Notes: generated from the sequence alone by a model not told the origin. DNA of 64,000 bases from an uncultured Alphaproteobacteria bacterium (GCA_902567635.1 CACFNV010000001.1:31127-95126); one strand, 5' to 3'. Shown: positions 18,869 to 29,406, counted from the first letter of the stretch. Numbers and translations are program-made.

Positions 18869-19966
18869 TTACTTATTGAATAAAAAATTCAAAATATCCC
18901 CATCTTTAACAATATATTCTTTGCCCTCACTTCTTAGCTTGCCTGACTCCTTTGCTTTGGCCCAGCCACCACATTCCACATAATCTCCATAACTGACTGT
19001 TTCTGCTCTAATAAAACCTTTCTTAAAATCAGTGTGTATTTTTCCTGCTGCCTCAGGAGCACATGTATTACGGTTAATGGTCCAAGCTTTGGTTTCTTTT
19101 GGGCCAACAGTAAAATATGTACAGAGATCAAGCAACTTGTAACCCTGATTTATAAATTTATCTAGACCTGCTGTCATCATACCCATTTCATTTAAAAAGC
19201 TTTGAAGCTCATCAGGATCAGTCAACTCGCTCAATTCTTGCTCAATCGAAACCGAAATATTAATTGTTTTTGAGTCCAGAGAGTTAGCTTTTTCCTCAAC
19301 AGACTTAGAAAATTGGTTGCCACTTACAACGCTATCTTCATCTACGTTACAAATAAAAAGCATGGGTTTTGAAGTTAGAAGTTGTGAATATTTCTTCATG
19401 ACCAATTCCTCTTCATTAAAGCTTCCGTTTCTTACATGTGTACCCTCTTCTAATAGAGCCTTTGCTTTTTCTAAGAATTCTATACTTGTTAATTGAACAT
19501 CTGTTTCTTTACTCTTTTTTTTATGATTATCTATTCTCTTATTAACACTCTCCAAGTCAGCTAGTAAAAGCTCTGTATTAATTATATCAATATCTGATAC
19601 TGGATTTAGCACTTGATTGACATGAGTAACGTTTTCATTCTCAAAACACCTAATAACATGAGCCACTGCGTCACATTCTCTTATATTTGCCAAAAATTTA
19701 TTTCCGAGCCCCTCCCCTTTAGAAGCTCCTTCGACTAAACCAGCTATGTCAACAAACGTCATTTTGGCTGGAATAACCTCTTTCGAATTAGCCATTGAGC
19801 TTAATTTTTGCAATCTATTGTCAGGAACAGGAACCTCCCCTACATTTGGGTCAATAGTACAAAATGGAAAATTTTCAGCTTGAGCGTTATTAGACTTCGT
19901 TAGTGCATTGAAGAGCGTTGATTTGCCAACGTTTGGAAGTCCTATTATACCTGTTTTGAAACCCAT
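18869..19966 (-). CDS. ychF: redox-regulated ATPase YchF (Obg-related)
   Basis: A 365-residue P-loop NTPase of the TRAFAC/Obg class. G1 is GLPNVGKSTLFN, the G3 region is VDIAGLVEGASKGEGLGNKFL, and the G4-like NVDE gives the ATP preference known for YchF. A C-terminal TGS domain (LCTYFTVGPKETKAWTI) follows the coiled coil. It is ribosome-associated in other bacteria. In related genomes it often sits near rplY and pth, which here lie about 1 kb downstream on the other strand. Confidence 0.94.
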   Translation of the reverse strand: MGFKTGIIGLPNVGKSTLFNALTKSNNAQAENFPFCTIDPNVGEVPVPDNRLQKLSSMANSKEVIPAKMTFVDIAGLVEGASKGEGLGNKFLANIRECDAVAHVIRCFENENVTHVNQVLNPVSDIDIINTELLLADLESVNKRIDNHKKKSKETDVQLTSIEFLEKAKALLEEGTHVRNGSFNEEELVMKKYSQLLTSKPMLFICNVDEDSVVSGNQFSKSVEEKANSLDSKTINISVSIEQELSELTDPDELQSFLNEMGMMTAGLDKFINQGYKLLDLCTYFTVGPKETKAWTINRNTCAPEAAGKIHTDFKKGFIRAETVSYGDYVECGGWAKAKESGKLRSEGKEYIVKDGDILNFLFNK

Positions 19967-20075
19967 TAATTTAAAAACCTAACTATGTTGCCACTAACCA
20001 AAAACTTCTTAACTAATTCTCAATTGTGATTTAAAAGATATGAGAGTATTCGTAATTAATTAGAGATATAATTTT

Positions 20076-20867
20076 ATGTCAAGAATAAATGCTAAGTTTG
20101 AAGAATTACAGTCCATTAAACGTAAAGCCTTTATCCCTTTTATTATGGCTAGTTTTCCTGACTTCGATTACTCAAAAAAACTTTTAAATAGTTTGCCTGA
20201 GCTTGGAGCTGACCTTATTGAAATAGGTATTCCTTTTACTGACCCAATGGCTGATGGAAAAACCATACAAGAAGCTGGTCAAACCGCATTGAACGGTGGC
20301 TTCCTTATGGAACATCTTTACGATCTAATCAAAAGTTTCAGAACCAAAGATGATAAAACTCCAATCATTTTAATGGGGTATTTTAACCCTATTCACAAAA
20401 TAGGTGCTAAAGAGTTTCTGAAAAAAATAAAAAGCCTAGGTGTGGATGGTTTAATTATTGTTGACCTTCCTCCCGAAGAGGATGAGGAACTGTGCGTACA
20501 CTGTTTGGCAAGTGAAATTAACTTTATTCGTTTACTGACTCCCACAAGCGATGATAATCGGCTTAAAAGTTTATTAAAAAATACTAGTGGTTTTCTTTAT
20601 TATGTATCTGTAGCTGGAGTAACAGGTACAAAAGTCCCAGTAAAAAAATCTGTGGAGAGAGACATTATTCGTATAAAAGAAAAAACCGATACACCAATTT
20701 GTGTAGGGTTTGGTATAAAAAATGCGGATGATGCTAAAGAAATTGCCCACTTGGCGAATGGTGTGGTTGTTGGCTCTGCTATTATAGAAAAAATAAATTC
20801 TAAAGAAAGTGATAAAAAGGTTTTTGATTTTGTTAAAAGCCTATCAAATGCAGTACATTTAGTTTAA
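20076..20867 (+). CDS. trpA: tryptophan synthase alpha chain
   Basis: A 263-residue TIM barrel that cleaves indole-3-glycerol phosphate to indole and glyceraldehyde 3-phosphate. The catalytic Glu is in LIEIGIPFTDPMADG together with the conserved Asp; GVDGLIIVDLPPEE and GFLYYVSVAGVTG are the phosphate- and substrate-binding loops. It is separated from trpF-trpB, which lie about 1.3 kb away on the opposite strand. No attenuator-type leader peptide is visible in the 109 bases upstream. Confidence 0.95.
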   Translation: MSRINAKFEELQSIKRKAFIPFIMASFPDFDYSKKLLNSLPELGADLIEIGIPFTDPMADGKTIQEAGQTALNGGFLMEHLYDLIKSFRTKDDKTPIILMGYFNPIHKIGAKEFLKKIKSLGVDGLIIVDLPPEEDEELCVHCLASEINFIRLLTPTSDDNRLKSLLKNTSGFLYYVSVAGVTGTKVPVKKSVERDIIRIKEKTDTPICVGFGIKNADDAKEIAHLANGVVVGSAIIEKINSKESDKKVFDFVKSLSNAVHLV

Positions 20868-20939
20868 AAAAAATTTTGACCTTAAATAAGATATAATATA
20901 TTAACGTTCAAGGTTTTATAACAATAAAGGTATTAAGAA

Positions 20940-21602
20940 ATGGCTGATAGCTTAGCATTAAATGCAATCGTTAGAGCGGATATTGGAAAAGGCGCTGCTA
21001 GAGCCGCTAGAAGAAATAACCTTGTACCTGGCGTTATATACGGAGGCTCAGAAAACCCCGTTAGTATAAATGTTAAATTCAACGAGTTAATTAAACTACT
21101 AAGAGCAGGTAAATTTATGTCAACTCTGATCAACTTGACAGTTGGAGATAAAACCATTCAGGTAATATGTAGGGATATTCAGAAGCACATAGTTAAAGAC
21201 CTACCTACCCATATTGACTTTATGAGGCTTTCTAAAACTGCAAGAATTAAACTCTTTATCCCAGTTGTTTTTCAAAATCAGGATGTTTGTGTAGGATTAA
21301 AAAAAGGCGGCGTTCTTACGGTTGTAAGGCCCGAAGTTGAACTGTTGGTTAATGCAATGGAAATACCTTCCTCTTTAGAGGTAGATATTAAAGATTTTGA
21401 AGTAGGTGATACTATTACTATATCTAGTGTAGAGCTTCCTTCAGGAACCGAGACCACAATAAAGGGTCGAGATTTTGTTTTAGCAAACATCCAAGCCCCA
21501 AGTAGCTTAAAGTCTAGCGAAACAGAAGAAGAAGCAGCTGAAGAAAACGAAGAGGGAACTCCTGAGGAAGAAACAAAGGACTCTGAGGAACCATCAGAAT
21601 AA
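20940..21602 (+). CDS. rplY: 50S ribosomal protein L25 (long Ctc form)
   Basis: A 220-residue bL25 of the Ctc type. An N-terminal 5S rRNA-binding barrel (ARRNNLVPGVIYGG) is followed by the TL5-like beta domain (LKKGGVLTVVRPEVELLV) and a tail of about 40 residues rich in Glu. The acidic tail is common in alphaproteobacterial L25. It lies 18 bases before pth, a widespread pairing that links ribosome assembly with peptidyl-tRNA recycling. Confidence 0.93.
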   Translation: MADSLALNAIVRADIGKGAARAARRNNLVPGVIYGGSENPVSINVKFNELIKLLRAGKFMSTLINLTVGDKTIQVICRDIQKHIVKDLPTHIDFMRLSKTARIKLFIPVVFQNQDVCVGLKKGGVLTVVRPEVELLVNAMEIPSSLEVDIKDFEVGDTITISSVELPSGTETTIKGRDFVLANIQAPSSLKSSETEEEAAEENEEGTPEEETKDSEEPSE

Positions 21603-21620
21603 ACTTAAGAAGCCATTAAT

Positions 21621-22157
21621 TTGATTTTAGTTGTAGGACTCGGAAACCCAGGTTTGGAGCATTCCAAAACACGCCACAATATAGGCTTCACAGCTTTGGA
21701 CATGATCTCTGAAAGATACAGCTTTGAAAACTGGAAAAATAAATTAAACGGACATTATGCTACGGGAATCGTTGGGAAACAGAAAACTATTTTGTTAAAA
21801 CCTCAAACATTTATGAATATGTCTGGTTCCTGTGTAAAAAGCTTTGCTGATTATTTTAAAATAGAGAATAATAATCTTTTCGTTATTTATGACGACATTG
21901 ATTTGAAACTGGGAGTTATGAAAAAAAAAATTGGTGGCGGTCATGCAGGTCACAATGGTGTTAAGTCAATATTCGAAAATCTACAAACGTCAAATTTTTA
22001 TAAGATCAGAATTGGTATAAGTCGTCCTGAACAAAAAGAAAAAGTAGCGAACTTCGTATTATCTAAATTTTCACTCGATGAGCTCATTATGGTCAAAGAT
22101 GTCTTAGAGAAGGTAACAAATGACTTTGAAAAAATTATTGGTTGTAGCTCGGTATAA
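21621..22157 (+). CDS. pth: peptidyl-tRNA hydrolase
   Basis: A 178-residue enzyme that releases peptides from prematurely dropped peptidyl-tRNA. VGLGNPGLEHSKTRHNIGF contains the conserved Asn and catalytic His. FMNMSGSCV and VIYDDIDLKLG supply the second Asn and the Asp, and GGHAGHNGVKSI is the substrate channel. The start is TTG 21621; no ATG gives the conserved N-terminus. It converges on trpB with a two-base gap. Confidence 0.94.
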   Translation: MILVVGLGNPGLEHSKTRHNIGFTALDMISERYSFENWKNKLNGHYATGIVGKQKTILLKPQTFMNMSGSCVKSFADYFKIENNNLFVIYDDIDLKLGVMKKKIGGGHAGHNGVKSIFENLQTSNFYKIRIGISRPEQKEKVANFVLSKFSLDELIMVKDVLEKVTNDFEKIIGCSSV

Positions 22158-22159
22158 TT

Positions 22160-23392
22160 TTACAAGGATACATTAAGGTGTTCGGCTACCGTAAATATAT
22201 CTTTGTCCCCCCTGCCACACATGTTCAAAAGAATAATCTGATCTTTTTCCATTTTAGGAGCTATCTTTATTACATGGGCCAAAGCGTGGCTTGGTTCCAA
22301 CGCTGGTATTATACCCTCTAACTGACAACATAGCTGAAAAGCCTCTAACGCTTCTTTATCTGTCACAGAAACATATTTTACCCTATTTGTATCATTTAAC
22401 CATGAATGTTCTGGCCCTATACCAGGATAATCGAGCCCTGCTGAAATAGAATGTCCTTCTATGATTTGACCATCTTCGTCTTGCAGTAAGTATGTCTTGT
22501 TTCCATGCAAAACTCCCGGTGACCCACCAGAAAGAGACGCTGCGTGTCTCATTCGACTATCAATACCTTCACCTCCAGCCTCTACCCCAATAATATCTAT
22601 ATCGATATCATCCAAAAACTCATAAAAGAGGCCCATTGCATTTGATCCTCCACCTATACAAGCTATTATTGTGTTGGGAAGTCGTTTCTCATACTCAACA
22701 ATCTGTTGTCTAGCTTCTCTCCCTATAACTGATTGGAAATCCCGTACCATTGCAGGATAAGGGTGCGGACCTGCAACGGTACCTATGCAATAAAAAGTAT
22801 CATCTACATTAGAAACCCAATCTCTAAGGGCCTCATTCATAGCATCTTTTAAAGTACCTCTCCCAGCCGTAACGGGTACTACTTCAGCTCCTAACAACTT
22901 CATCCTAAAGACATTTGGGGCCTGCCTCCTTACATCCGTTTCTCCCATAAAAACAATACACTTCAATCCAAACCTGGCACACACCGTTGCGGTAGCAACT
23001 CCATGTTGCCCTGCTCCCGTTTCCGCGATAATTCGTTTTTTATTCATTCTTTTTGCAAGAAGAATTTGACCTAAAACATTGTTTATCTTGTGTGCCCCTG
23101 TATGATTTAGCTCATCTCTTTTAAGATAAATCTTCGCACCTTTAAGATATGATGTTAGCCTTTCGGCAAAGTACATTGCGCTTGGACGCCCTACATAATT
23201 TTTAGAAAGATCATTATATTCTTTCCAAAAACCTTTGTCTCTTTTTGCCAAATTATATTCTTTCTCTAATGAAAGAATTAATGGCATTAACGTTTCTGAA
23301 ACAAACCTTCCACCGTACTCTCCAAATCTACCTTTATGATCTGGACCCATTTTGTATGAGTTAGGAAAATCAGTTTTATTTATGGTGTTCAT
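22160..23392 (-). CDS. trpB: tryptophan synthase beta chain
   Basis: A 410-residue PLP enzyme that condenses indole with serine. The Schiff-base lysine is in [11 protein letters not shown], the catalytic Glu in [10 protein letters not shown], and the PLP phosphate loop is [10 protein letters not shown]. It is a TrpB1-type protein of normal length. Its ATG overlaps the end of trpF by 17 bases, so translation is probably coupled; it is the last gene of the long aroA-to-trpB operon. Confidence 0.96.
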   Translation of the reverse strand: MNTINKTDFPNSYKMGPDHKGRFGEYGGRFVSETLMPLILSLEKEYNLAKRDKGFWKEYNDLSKNYVGRPSAMYFAERLTSYLKGAKIYLKRDELNHTGAHKINNVLGQILLAKRMNKKRIIAETGAGQHGVATATVCARFGLKCIVFMGETDVRRQAPNVFRMKLLGAEVVPVTAGRGTLKDAMNEALRDWVSNVDDTFYCIGTVAGPHPYPAMVRDFQSVIGREARQQIVEYEKRLPNTIIACIGGGSNAMGLFYEFLDDIDIDIIGVEAGGEGIDSRMRHAASLSGGSPGVLHGNKTYLLQDEDGQIIEGHSISAGLDYPGIGPEHSWLNDTNRVKYVSVTDKEALEAFQLCCQLEGIIPALEPSHALAHVIKIAPKMEKDQIILLNMCGRGDKDIFTVAEHLNVSL

Positions 23393-24026
23393 TAACTCTC
23401 CTTACAAAGCTTGATATTTTTTCTATAGATTTATTTCCAGGTTCTACTTCTACTCCTGATGAAACGTCTACCATATTTGCTCCAGTAATGGAAATAGCGC
23501 TTGAAACATTGTCTGAATTTAATCCTCCGGCAAGAAACCAAGGTTTTTTTGCGTTAAAACCTTGCAATATTTTCCAATCAAAAGCAATTCCATTTCCACC
23601 AGGAAGAGATTTCTCACTCTCTGGCTTTGCGTCCAGCAACATGTAATCAACTATGTTTTCATAACTTCTAATTTTCTTAATATCATCTTTTCTACTTATC
23701 CCAATGGCTTTTATTATTGGGATTTTGCTGTTTTTGGATATCTCTAATACTCTTTCAGGTGACTCTTGCCCATGTAATTGCAAAAAATCAATATTAAGTT
23801 CATTAGCAATTTTTTCTACTATGTCATTCTCAGGGTTAACTAATAAGGCAACAGTTCCGATAGTAGACGGTACTCCTTTCAGAAGTTTTTTCAACCTATT
23901 AACGGTGACATATCTGCTTGATCCTTTAACAAGAACAAAACCAAGGAAATCAATCCCTAAACTAGTTGCTGCCAAAATATCTTTTTCCTGAGTTAGTCCA
24001 CAGATTTTTATGCTTATTTCTTTCAT
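23376..24026 (-). CDS. trpF: phosphoribosylanthranilate isomerase
   Basis: A 216-residue TIM barrel that carries out the Amadori rearrangement in tryptophan synthesis. [10 protein letters not shown] holds the catalytic Cys, [11 protein letters not shown] is a family motif, and LLDAKPES supplies the catalytic Asp. [13 protein letters not shown] and [12 protein letters not shown] bind phosphate. The ATG directly abuts the lapA stop (TGAATG), and the gene overlaps trpB, so the three are tightly coupled. Confidence 0.94.
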   Translation of the reverse strand: MKEISIKICGLTQEKDILAATSLGIDFLGFVLVKGSSRYVTVNRLKKLLKGVPSTIGTVALLVNPENDIVEKIANELNIDFLQLHGQESPERVLEISKNSKIPIIKAIGISRKDDIKKIRSYENIVDYMLLDAKPESEKSLPGGNGIAFDWKILQGFNAKKPWFLAGGLNSDNVSSAISITGANMVDVSSGVEVEPGNKSIEKISSFVRRVNEHHK

Positions 24027-24362
24027 TCAGTTCAGCATATCCATAATTTTTTCCTCTTCAGAAAAAAATCTTTCTTTGTTAGTGTCTAAATCTAGTTTTG
24101 TCTTCCTTAGTTCACTCTCTTTTAAACGCAATAAATTGCGCAGTTTAATATATCTTACATGTTCCAGAATTATTCCTATAAAAATACCAAAAAACAAGGT
24201 TAAAAAGACAATCACATAAATTGGTAAATAAATAAACTTTAGACCTCCTTCAATGATTAAGTTGAGGTAAATATTTATTTTTACCGGCTCATCGTTAGCT
24301 AACGCGAATGCCAAAAAACTAAAAATTACCAACAAACCCAAAGCGTATCTCCAGAGGTTCAT
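24027..24362 (-). CDS. lapA: LapA-family inner-membrane protein (DUF1049)
   Basis: A 111-residue protein with two membrane helices (about 6-22 and 45-65) and a C-terminal coiled coil (LRNLLRLKESELRKTKLDL). This is the architecture of lipopolysaccharide assembly protein A, and the position after ihfB is typical. It probably acts at the inner membrane in envelope assembly. It sits three bases after ihfB and directly before trpF. Sequence conservation of this family is weak, so the call rests partly on context. Confidence 0.7.
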   Translation of the reverse strand: MNLWRYALGLLVIFSFLAFALANDEPVKINIYLNLIIEGGLKFIYLPIYVIVFLTLFFGIFIGIILEHVRYIKLRNLLRLKESELRKTKLDLDTNKERFFSEEEKIMDMLN

Positions 24363-24365
24363 TAA

Positions 24366-24647
24366 TCAAACCTCGTTCATTTTTTGCCTAAGCGCTTTAC
24401 CTGATTTAAAATAGGGCACAATCTTTTCTTTTACATCTACTTTTGATCCTGTCTTAGGATTCCTACCTTGTCTGGCATTTCTTTGCTTGACTGCAAAAGC
24501 TCCAAAACCCCTTAACTCTACTCGTTTTCCATTCTCAAGCGCCAAAGTAATTTCACTAAGTATTGAATTGATAATTTTTTCAATATCTCTATAATATAAA
24601 TGAGGATTTTCTTCTGCTATTTTTTTCATTAGGTCTGATTTTATCAT
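24366..24647 (-). CDS. ihfB: integration host factor subunit beta
   Basis: A 93-residue HU/IHF DNA-bending protein. [28 protein letters not shown] covers the beta arm with its Pro tip (RNP), and the flanking helices are normal. The ELRGFGAF form and the gene position after rpsA and sppA identify the beta subunit. IHF also assists sigma-54 promoters by bending DNA, which is relevant to rpoN at the right end of this window. Confidence 0.92.
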   Translation of the reverse strand: MIKSDLMKKIAEENPHLYYRDIEKIINSILSEITLALENGKRVELRGFGAFAVKQRNARQGRNPKTGSKVDVKEKIVPYFKSGKALRQKMNEV

Positions 24648-24701
24648 ATTCTAAACCCTTTCCGTCTTCCTGACCTTTAGACTATGCCAAAAATATAACA
24701 C

Positions 24702-25613
24702 TCAAAAAAGAGTTGAATATAACCTTGGGCCTTGATCACCTAAAAATCTTGCTTTCACATGCGAAACATCTTGCACAAATTCAAAAAAATTCCATATTGA
24801 ATTATTGTCTTTTTTGATACTCCAGTCAACTATAGGTAAATTATCAAATTCAACATATTTGCTGGTTAGATATTTGACTGCTTCTTCTTCTCCACCAATC
24901 TTATCAAGCATACCAATTTTAAGGGCCATTCTACCGGTAAAAAGCTGTCCAGTTAAAACCTTGTTTAAGTTTTCCTTTGAAAGATTTCTTTCATTTACTA
25001 TTAAGTTTTTGAACCAAACGAAAGTTTCATCTACCAATTCCTTATGTTTTTCAATAGCCTTTTCTGTTGGATACTCAAAAAAATTAAATGATGTTTTTAA
25101 GTCTGCCGATTTAAAAGTATTTATACTGATCCCCAATTTTTCTAGTAACTCTGAAAAGTTTGGATACTGCACAATCACTCCTACAGATCCAGTCAAGGTA
25201 TTTCCTCTTGAAACAATAAAGTCAGTAGCAAGAGCAATCAAATAACCTCCTGATGCAGCTGTTTCTCCCAAGACTGAAACACTAGGCTTTATTTGAGATA
25301 GTTTAGATAAAGATACATATATGGACTCCGCACCAACAACTGAACCACCAGGGCTATTAATATGGACAATTACAGCCTTTACATTCTCATTTAATTTTAA
25401 CTGTGAAAATAAGTTCTGGAGGTCATTATCATCATGAATTTGACCCGCAACTTTTACTCTTGCGATATGTGGATCACCTCTTTTTAAGTCCGATACGTTG
25501 TTTGCTAAGAATAAAACTGCTACAATGACTAAAACAAGGATTACACCCCCAAAAAAACCTCTTCTACGAGATCTTCTTTTAGCTTGATCAAATAATTCGA
25601 ACTCAATCGACAT
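24702..25613 (-). CDS. sppA: signal peptide peptidase SppA, single-domain (S49 family)
   Basis: A 303-residue membrane protease that degrades cleaved signal peptides. An N-terminal membrane helix (about 18-42) anchors it. INSPGGSVVGAE is the oxyanion region, LGETAASGGYLIALATD contains the nucleophilic Ser, and FKSADLKTS carries the general-base Lys. It is the short bacterial form, not the 600-residue tandem form of E. coli. Its start codon directly follows the rpsA stop. Confidence 0.9.
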   Translation of the reverse strand: MSIEFELFDQAKRRSRRRGFFGGVILVLVIVAVLFLANNVSDLKRGDPHIARVKVAGQIHDDNDLQNLFSQLKLNENVKAVIVHINSPGGSVVGAESIYVSLSKLSQIKPSVSVLGETAASGGYLIALATDFIVSRGNTLTGSVGVIVQYPNFSELLEKLGISINTFKSADLKTSFNFFEYPTEKAIEKHKELVDETFVWFKNLIVNERNLSKENLNKVLTGQLFTGRMALKIGMLDKIGGEEEAVKYLTSKYVEFDNLPIVDWSIKKDNNSIWNFFEFVQDVSHVKARFLGDQGPRLYSTLF

Positions 25614-27308
25614 TTAATCGCTTTTTTCGTCCTGATCTTTTAAAGCTGCTCCTAAAATATCACCCAAAGACGCACCTGAGTCTGAAGAACCATATTGTTC
25701 AACGGCTTCCTTTTCTTCAGCCAATTCTAATGCTTTGATAGAGAGCGTTAGCTTTCTTGAGTTTTTATCAACACTGATAACTTTCGCATCAAGTTTGTCT
25801 CCCTCTGAAAATCTATCCGGTCTTTGCTCTGCTCTATCACGAGACAAGTCTGATCTCTTGATAAAGCCTTTGGAACCCTCACAAATAACTTCCACACCAG
25901 AATCTTCCACTTTTGATACTACAGCTGTAACTGTACTACCTTTTTTAATATTCTTGGCAACCGATTCAAATGGATCCTTACTCAATGCTTTGATCGAAAG
26001 TGAAATTCTTTCTTTTTCTACGTCTATATCAGTTACAACAGCTTTAACATGGTCGCCTTTTTTAAAATCTTTAATAGCTTCTTCCCCGGATTTTTCCCAA
26101 TGCAAATCCGAAAGATGTACCATTCCATCGATATCATTTCCTAAACCTACAAAAAGACCAAATTCAGTTATATTTTTAATTTCGGCTTCTATTACGCTTC
26201 CACTAGGATTACCATTTAGAAAGTTCTCCCAAGGGTTTCCCTGAATTTGCTTCAGGCCTAAACTAACCCTTCTTTTTTCCTTGTCCAATTCCAATACCTT
26301 AACCTCGACTTCTTGACTGGTTGATAATATTTTTCCAGGGTGAACATTTTTTTTAGTCCAAGACATCTCGGAAACATGGACCAAACCCTCGACACCAGCC
26401 TCTAACTCAACAAAAGCACCATAATCAGTTATATTTGTTACTAATCCCTTTTGGTTTGATCCAATAGGAAACCTAGATTCCACATCTGCCCAGGGGTCAA
26501 CGTCTAATTGCTTCATTCCTAAGCTAATTCTATTTGTCTCTTTGTTGACCTTTATTATTTGTACCTTGATTGAATCTCCCAGCGTTAAAACTTCAGAAGG
26601 ATGATTTATTCTTTTCCATGCAATATCAGTAACATGTAGAAGCCCATCTAAACCTCCCAAATCAACAAAGGCCCCATAGTCAGTTATATTTTTTACCACT
26701 CCCTCAACCGTATTACCTTCAGCCAAATTTCCGACAAGTTCTGCTCTCTGTTCAGCTCTAGACTCTTCCAGAACAGCTCTTCTTGAAACAACAATATTCC
26801 CTCTTTTTCGATCCATTTTAAGTACTTGAAATGGTTGAGGTACATTCATCAAGGGGACAGTGTCTTTTATAGGCCGCACATCCACTTGGCTCCCCGGCAA
26901 AAAAGCAATGGCACCATCTAAATCGACAGTAAAACCTCCCTTTACCTTTCCGAATATAATTCCATCTACTCTTTCTTCAGTCTTTGCCGCTCTCTCGAGC
27001 TTATCCCATGCTTCTTCCCTTCTAGCTTTTTCTCGACTTACTACCGCTTCTCCCTTTGAATTCTCAACCCTCTCAAGATATACCTCAACCACGTCACCGA
27101 CTTTCAGTTCATCTGATTTACCAGATACACCTGAAAATTCACGAAGGTCAATCCGTCCTTCCATTTTGTAACCAATATCAATAATTGCTTGCCCAGCCTC
27201 TATAGCTATTATTGTACCGTTTACTACAGTATTTTCTTTTGGGGTACCTTCCTCAAAACTTTTATTGAGTAGGGATTCAAATTCAGCCAAATTATTAGCT
27301 GTTTCCAT
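25614..27308 (-). CDS. rpsA: 30S ribosomal protein S1
   Basis: A 564-residue protein with six S1 RNA-binding repeats. Repeats three to five show the hallmark ITDYGAFV/ITEFGLFV strands followed by GLVHVSEMSW-type segments. S1 recruits structured or weak-SD mRNAs to the 30S subunit, which matters in a genome where many genes lack strong SD sequences. It sits in the usual cmk-rpsA order, 47 bases after cmk. Confidence 0.96.
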   Translation of the reverse strand: METANNLAEFESLLNKSFEEGTPKENTVVNGTIIAIEAGQAIIDIGYKMEGRIDLREFSGVSGKSDELKVGDVVEVYLERVENSKGEAVVSREKARREEAWDKLERAAKTEERVDGIIFGKVKGGFTVDLDGAIAFLPGSQVDVRPIKDTVPLMNVPQPFQVLKMDRKRGNIVVSRRAVLEESRAEQRAELVGNLAEGNTVEGVVKNITDYGAFVDLGGLDGLLHVTDIAWKRINHPSEVLTLGDSIKVQIIKVNKETNRISLGMKQLDVDPWADVESRFPIGSNQKGLVTNITDYGAFVELEAGVEGLVHVSEMSWTKKNVHPGKILSTSQEVEVKVLELDKEKRRVSLGLKQIQGNPWENFLNGNPSGSVIEAEIKNITEFGLFVGLGNDIDGMVHLSDLHWEKSGEEAIKDFKKGDHVKAVVTDIDVEKERISLSIKALSKDPFESVAKNIKKGSTVTAVVSKVEDSGVEVICEGSKGFIKRSDLSRDRAEQRPDRFSEGDKLDAKVISVDKNSRKLTLSIKALELAEEKEAVEQYGSSDSGASLGDILGAALKDQDEKSD

Positions 27309-27355
27309 TAAATTCTCCTTTTTTCACCAAAATTGGCTTTTTTTGTAAGCTTTTT

Positions 27356-28000
27356 CTATTCGGAAGAACCGAGACTCAGACTTTTATACTTTTTTTCCAC
27401 AATTTCAATAATTTCTTTTTTCAAACTGCCAAATGGAATATTGGAGGTGTCTATTATTGTTGCATCTTTAAGACATACAAGTGGAGCTATAGCTCGATTA
27501 ATATCTCTTTGATCTCTGGCTTTTAAGCTAGCTTCCAACTCTTTAAGAGAAATATTCTGACCCATTCGTTTCATGTCTTTCTGTCGGCGAACCGCTCTTA
27601 TACTTAAATTAGCTGTAACAAAAAGTTTTATTTGCGCCTGCGGAAAAACAATGCTCCCAATATCACGTCCGTCCAAAACTGCTCCATTCGATTGATTTGG
27701 AAAGTTACGTTGAAACGTTAGAAGTGCATCTCTTATATCCTTTTCCTTAGCCAACTTACTTGCTTCTTCACCAAATTTTTGCAGCCTTAACTGTGGATCA
27801 GAAAGATCATCCTCTGTAAGGCCATTTACAACTTTCAAGGCATTTTTCAAAGATGCAGTTTTATAATTTTTTATTGTCTTAAAAGCCAAAGCTCTGTAAA
27901 GTAACCCTGTATCCAAATAATTAATTTGAAAATACTCAGCTATTATTTTAGCAACTGTTCCCTTGCCAGAAGCAGAGGGACCATCAACGGCAATTATCAA
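27356..28000 (-). CDS. cmk: cytidylate kinase
   Basis: A 214-residue P-loop kinase that phosphorylates CMP and dCMP. DGPSASGKGTVAK is the Walker A motif, YLDTGLLYRALA the NMP-binding start, and LDGRDIGSIVFP and RRQKDMKRMG the CMP-binding Arg/Asp and LID parts. It lies between aroA (32 bases) and rpsA, the standard proteobacterial order. Confidence 0.95.
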   Translation of the reverse strand: MIIAVDGPSASGKGTVAKIIAEYFQINYLDTGLLYRALAFKTIKNYKTASLKNALKVVNGLTEDDLSDPQLRLQKFGEEASKLAKEKDIRDALLTFQRNFPNQSNGAVLDGRDIGSIVFPQAQIKLFVTANLSIRAVRRQKDMKRMGQNISLKELEASLKARDQRDINRAIAPLVCLKDATIIDTSNIPFGSLKKEIIEIVEKKYKSLSLGSSE

Positions 28001-28032
28001 TTTTTCCTTTGATATAATACCTTCCTCTTTAA

Positions 28033-29343
28033 TTAATTTTGCATAATATTTGCTCCTACTTTTCTAAACTCGTTTATAAAAGTAGGGAAACTAGTATTTA
28101 TCGATGAATATTCATCTAAAATGATAGGTTTTTCAGAAGCTTGACCTAGACACAAAAAGGACATTGCTACTCTGTGATCTCCAAAAGTCCTTATTTTGGC
28201 ACCTCCTGTCACCTTTTTTTGTCCACTTACAATAAGAAAGTCATCACCATATTCTATTTCAATCCCACATTGCTTTAAACCTTTTGCCATCGATACAATT
28301 CGATTGCTCTCTTTGACTGTTAGCTCTTTGATACCTCTCATGATAGTTTTCCCAGTTGCAAATGATGCAATTATTGACAGTATTGGGTATTCATCGATCA
28401 TACTTGGGACCCTGGATATGGGCACTTCAATACCTTTCAATTTGGAAAAACATACAGTTAAATCTGCAACTAATTCGCCACTGATGGTTCTGTTGTTAGA
28501 TAACTCTATTTTTGCCCCCATTTCCTTAACCGTTTCCAAGAAACCACTTCTGGTGTGATTCATACATAAATTATAAAGATTTATACTTGAGTCTTTCACG
28601 ATTAAAGCACTGGCAATAAAAAAAGCTGCTGATGATGGGTCTGTTGGAACAACAATTTTTTTTGGAGTTAGTTCCTGAAATCCTAGCAATTTGTGAGAAA
28701 ATCCTTTTGAGGAAAATTTACTATCTACTTTTACTCCAAAATCACTAAGCATATTTTCAGTATGATTACGAGTAAGACTTTTTTCAATATAGGTTGTTTC
28801 TCCTCTGCAATTTAACCCTGCAAGTAAAACAGCTGATTTTATCTGCGCAGAGTCTATTTTTGATTCAAATCTTATTGGAAGAGGCTCTTTTGCACCTGTG
28901 ATGGTAATTGGCAAAAATGAGTTTTCCCTAGCAATAAAGCTTGCGCCCATCCTCTCTAAGGGTTCAATTATTCTATCCATGGGTCTTTTACTTAAACTAG
29001 GGTCTCCGACAAAAACCGCTTTAATCGGGGTTGTAGAGATTGCACCCATTAATAATCTACACGTAGTACCTGAATTACCGCAATCAATTACATTTTCAGG
29101 GGAAGAAAAACCTCCCACGCCAAAACCATATACTTCCCAATTATTTTTGTTCTTAATAATCCTTGCCCCAAATTTTTCCATTGCTTTTATTGTTCTGTAA
29201 ATATCTTCAGACTCAAGGAGACCTTCGATCACTGTTTTTCCAATAGATAGAGCTCCAAATATGATTGCTCTATGAGATATAGATTTGTCCCCAGGCAAAA
29301 TTATGTTTCCCTGAAGTGAATTAGTTTTACTTGATGTTATCAT
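28033..29343 (-). CDS. aroA: 3-phosphoshikimate 1-carboxyvinyltransferase (EPSP synthase)
   Basis: A 436-residue enzyme of the shikimate pathway that joins PEP and shikimate 3-phosphate. LPGDKSISHRAII holds the catalytic Lys, DCGNSGTTCRLLMG binds PEP, and DEYPILSIIASFA contains the catalytic Asp. In the PEP loop, LMGAIST has Ala after Gly (the NSGTTCRLLMGA form seen in alphaproteobacteria, often class II). It heads the aroA-cmk-rpsA-sppA-ihfB-lapA-trpF-trpB run, 63 bases after trmB. Confidence 0.94.
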   Translation of the reverse strand: MITSSKTNSLQGNIILPGDKSISHRAIIFGALSIGKTVIEGLLESEDIYRTIKAMEKFGARIIKNKNNWEVYGFGVGGFSSPENVIDCGNSGTTCRLLMGAISTTPIKAVFVGDPSLSKRPMDRIIEPLERMGASFIARENSFLPITITGAKEPLPIRFESKIDSAQIKSAVLLAGLNCRGETTYIEKSLTRNHTENMLSDFGVKVDSKFSSKGFSHKLLGFQELTPKKIVVPTDPSSAAFFIASALIVKDSSINLYNLCMNHTRSGFLETVKEMGAKIELSNNRTISGELVADLTVCFSKLKGIEVPISRVPSMIDEYPILSIIASFATGKTIMRGIKELTVKESNRIVSMAKGLKQCGIEIEYGDDFLIVSGQKKVTGGAKIRTFGDHRVAMSFLCLGQASEKPIILDEYSSINTSFPTFINEFRKVGANIMQN

Positions 29344-29406
29344 TTGAAATTAAAATCTTTTGCATTTTATTAAATTTAAGATAAATCTTTTTCGTGTATA
29401 TTTGTT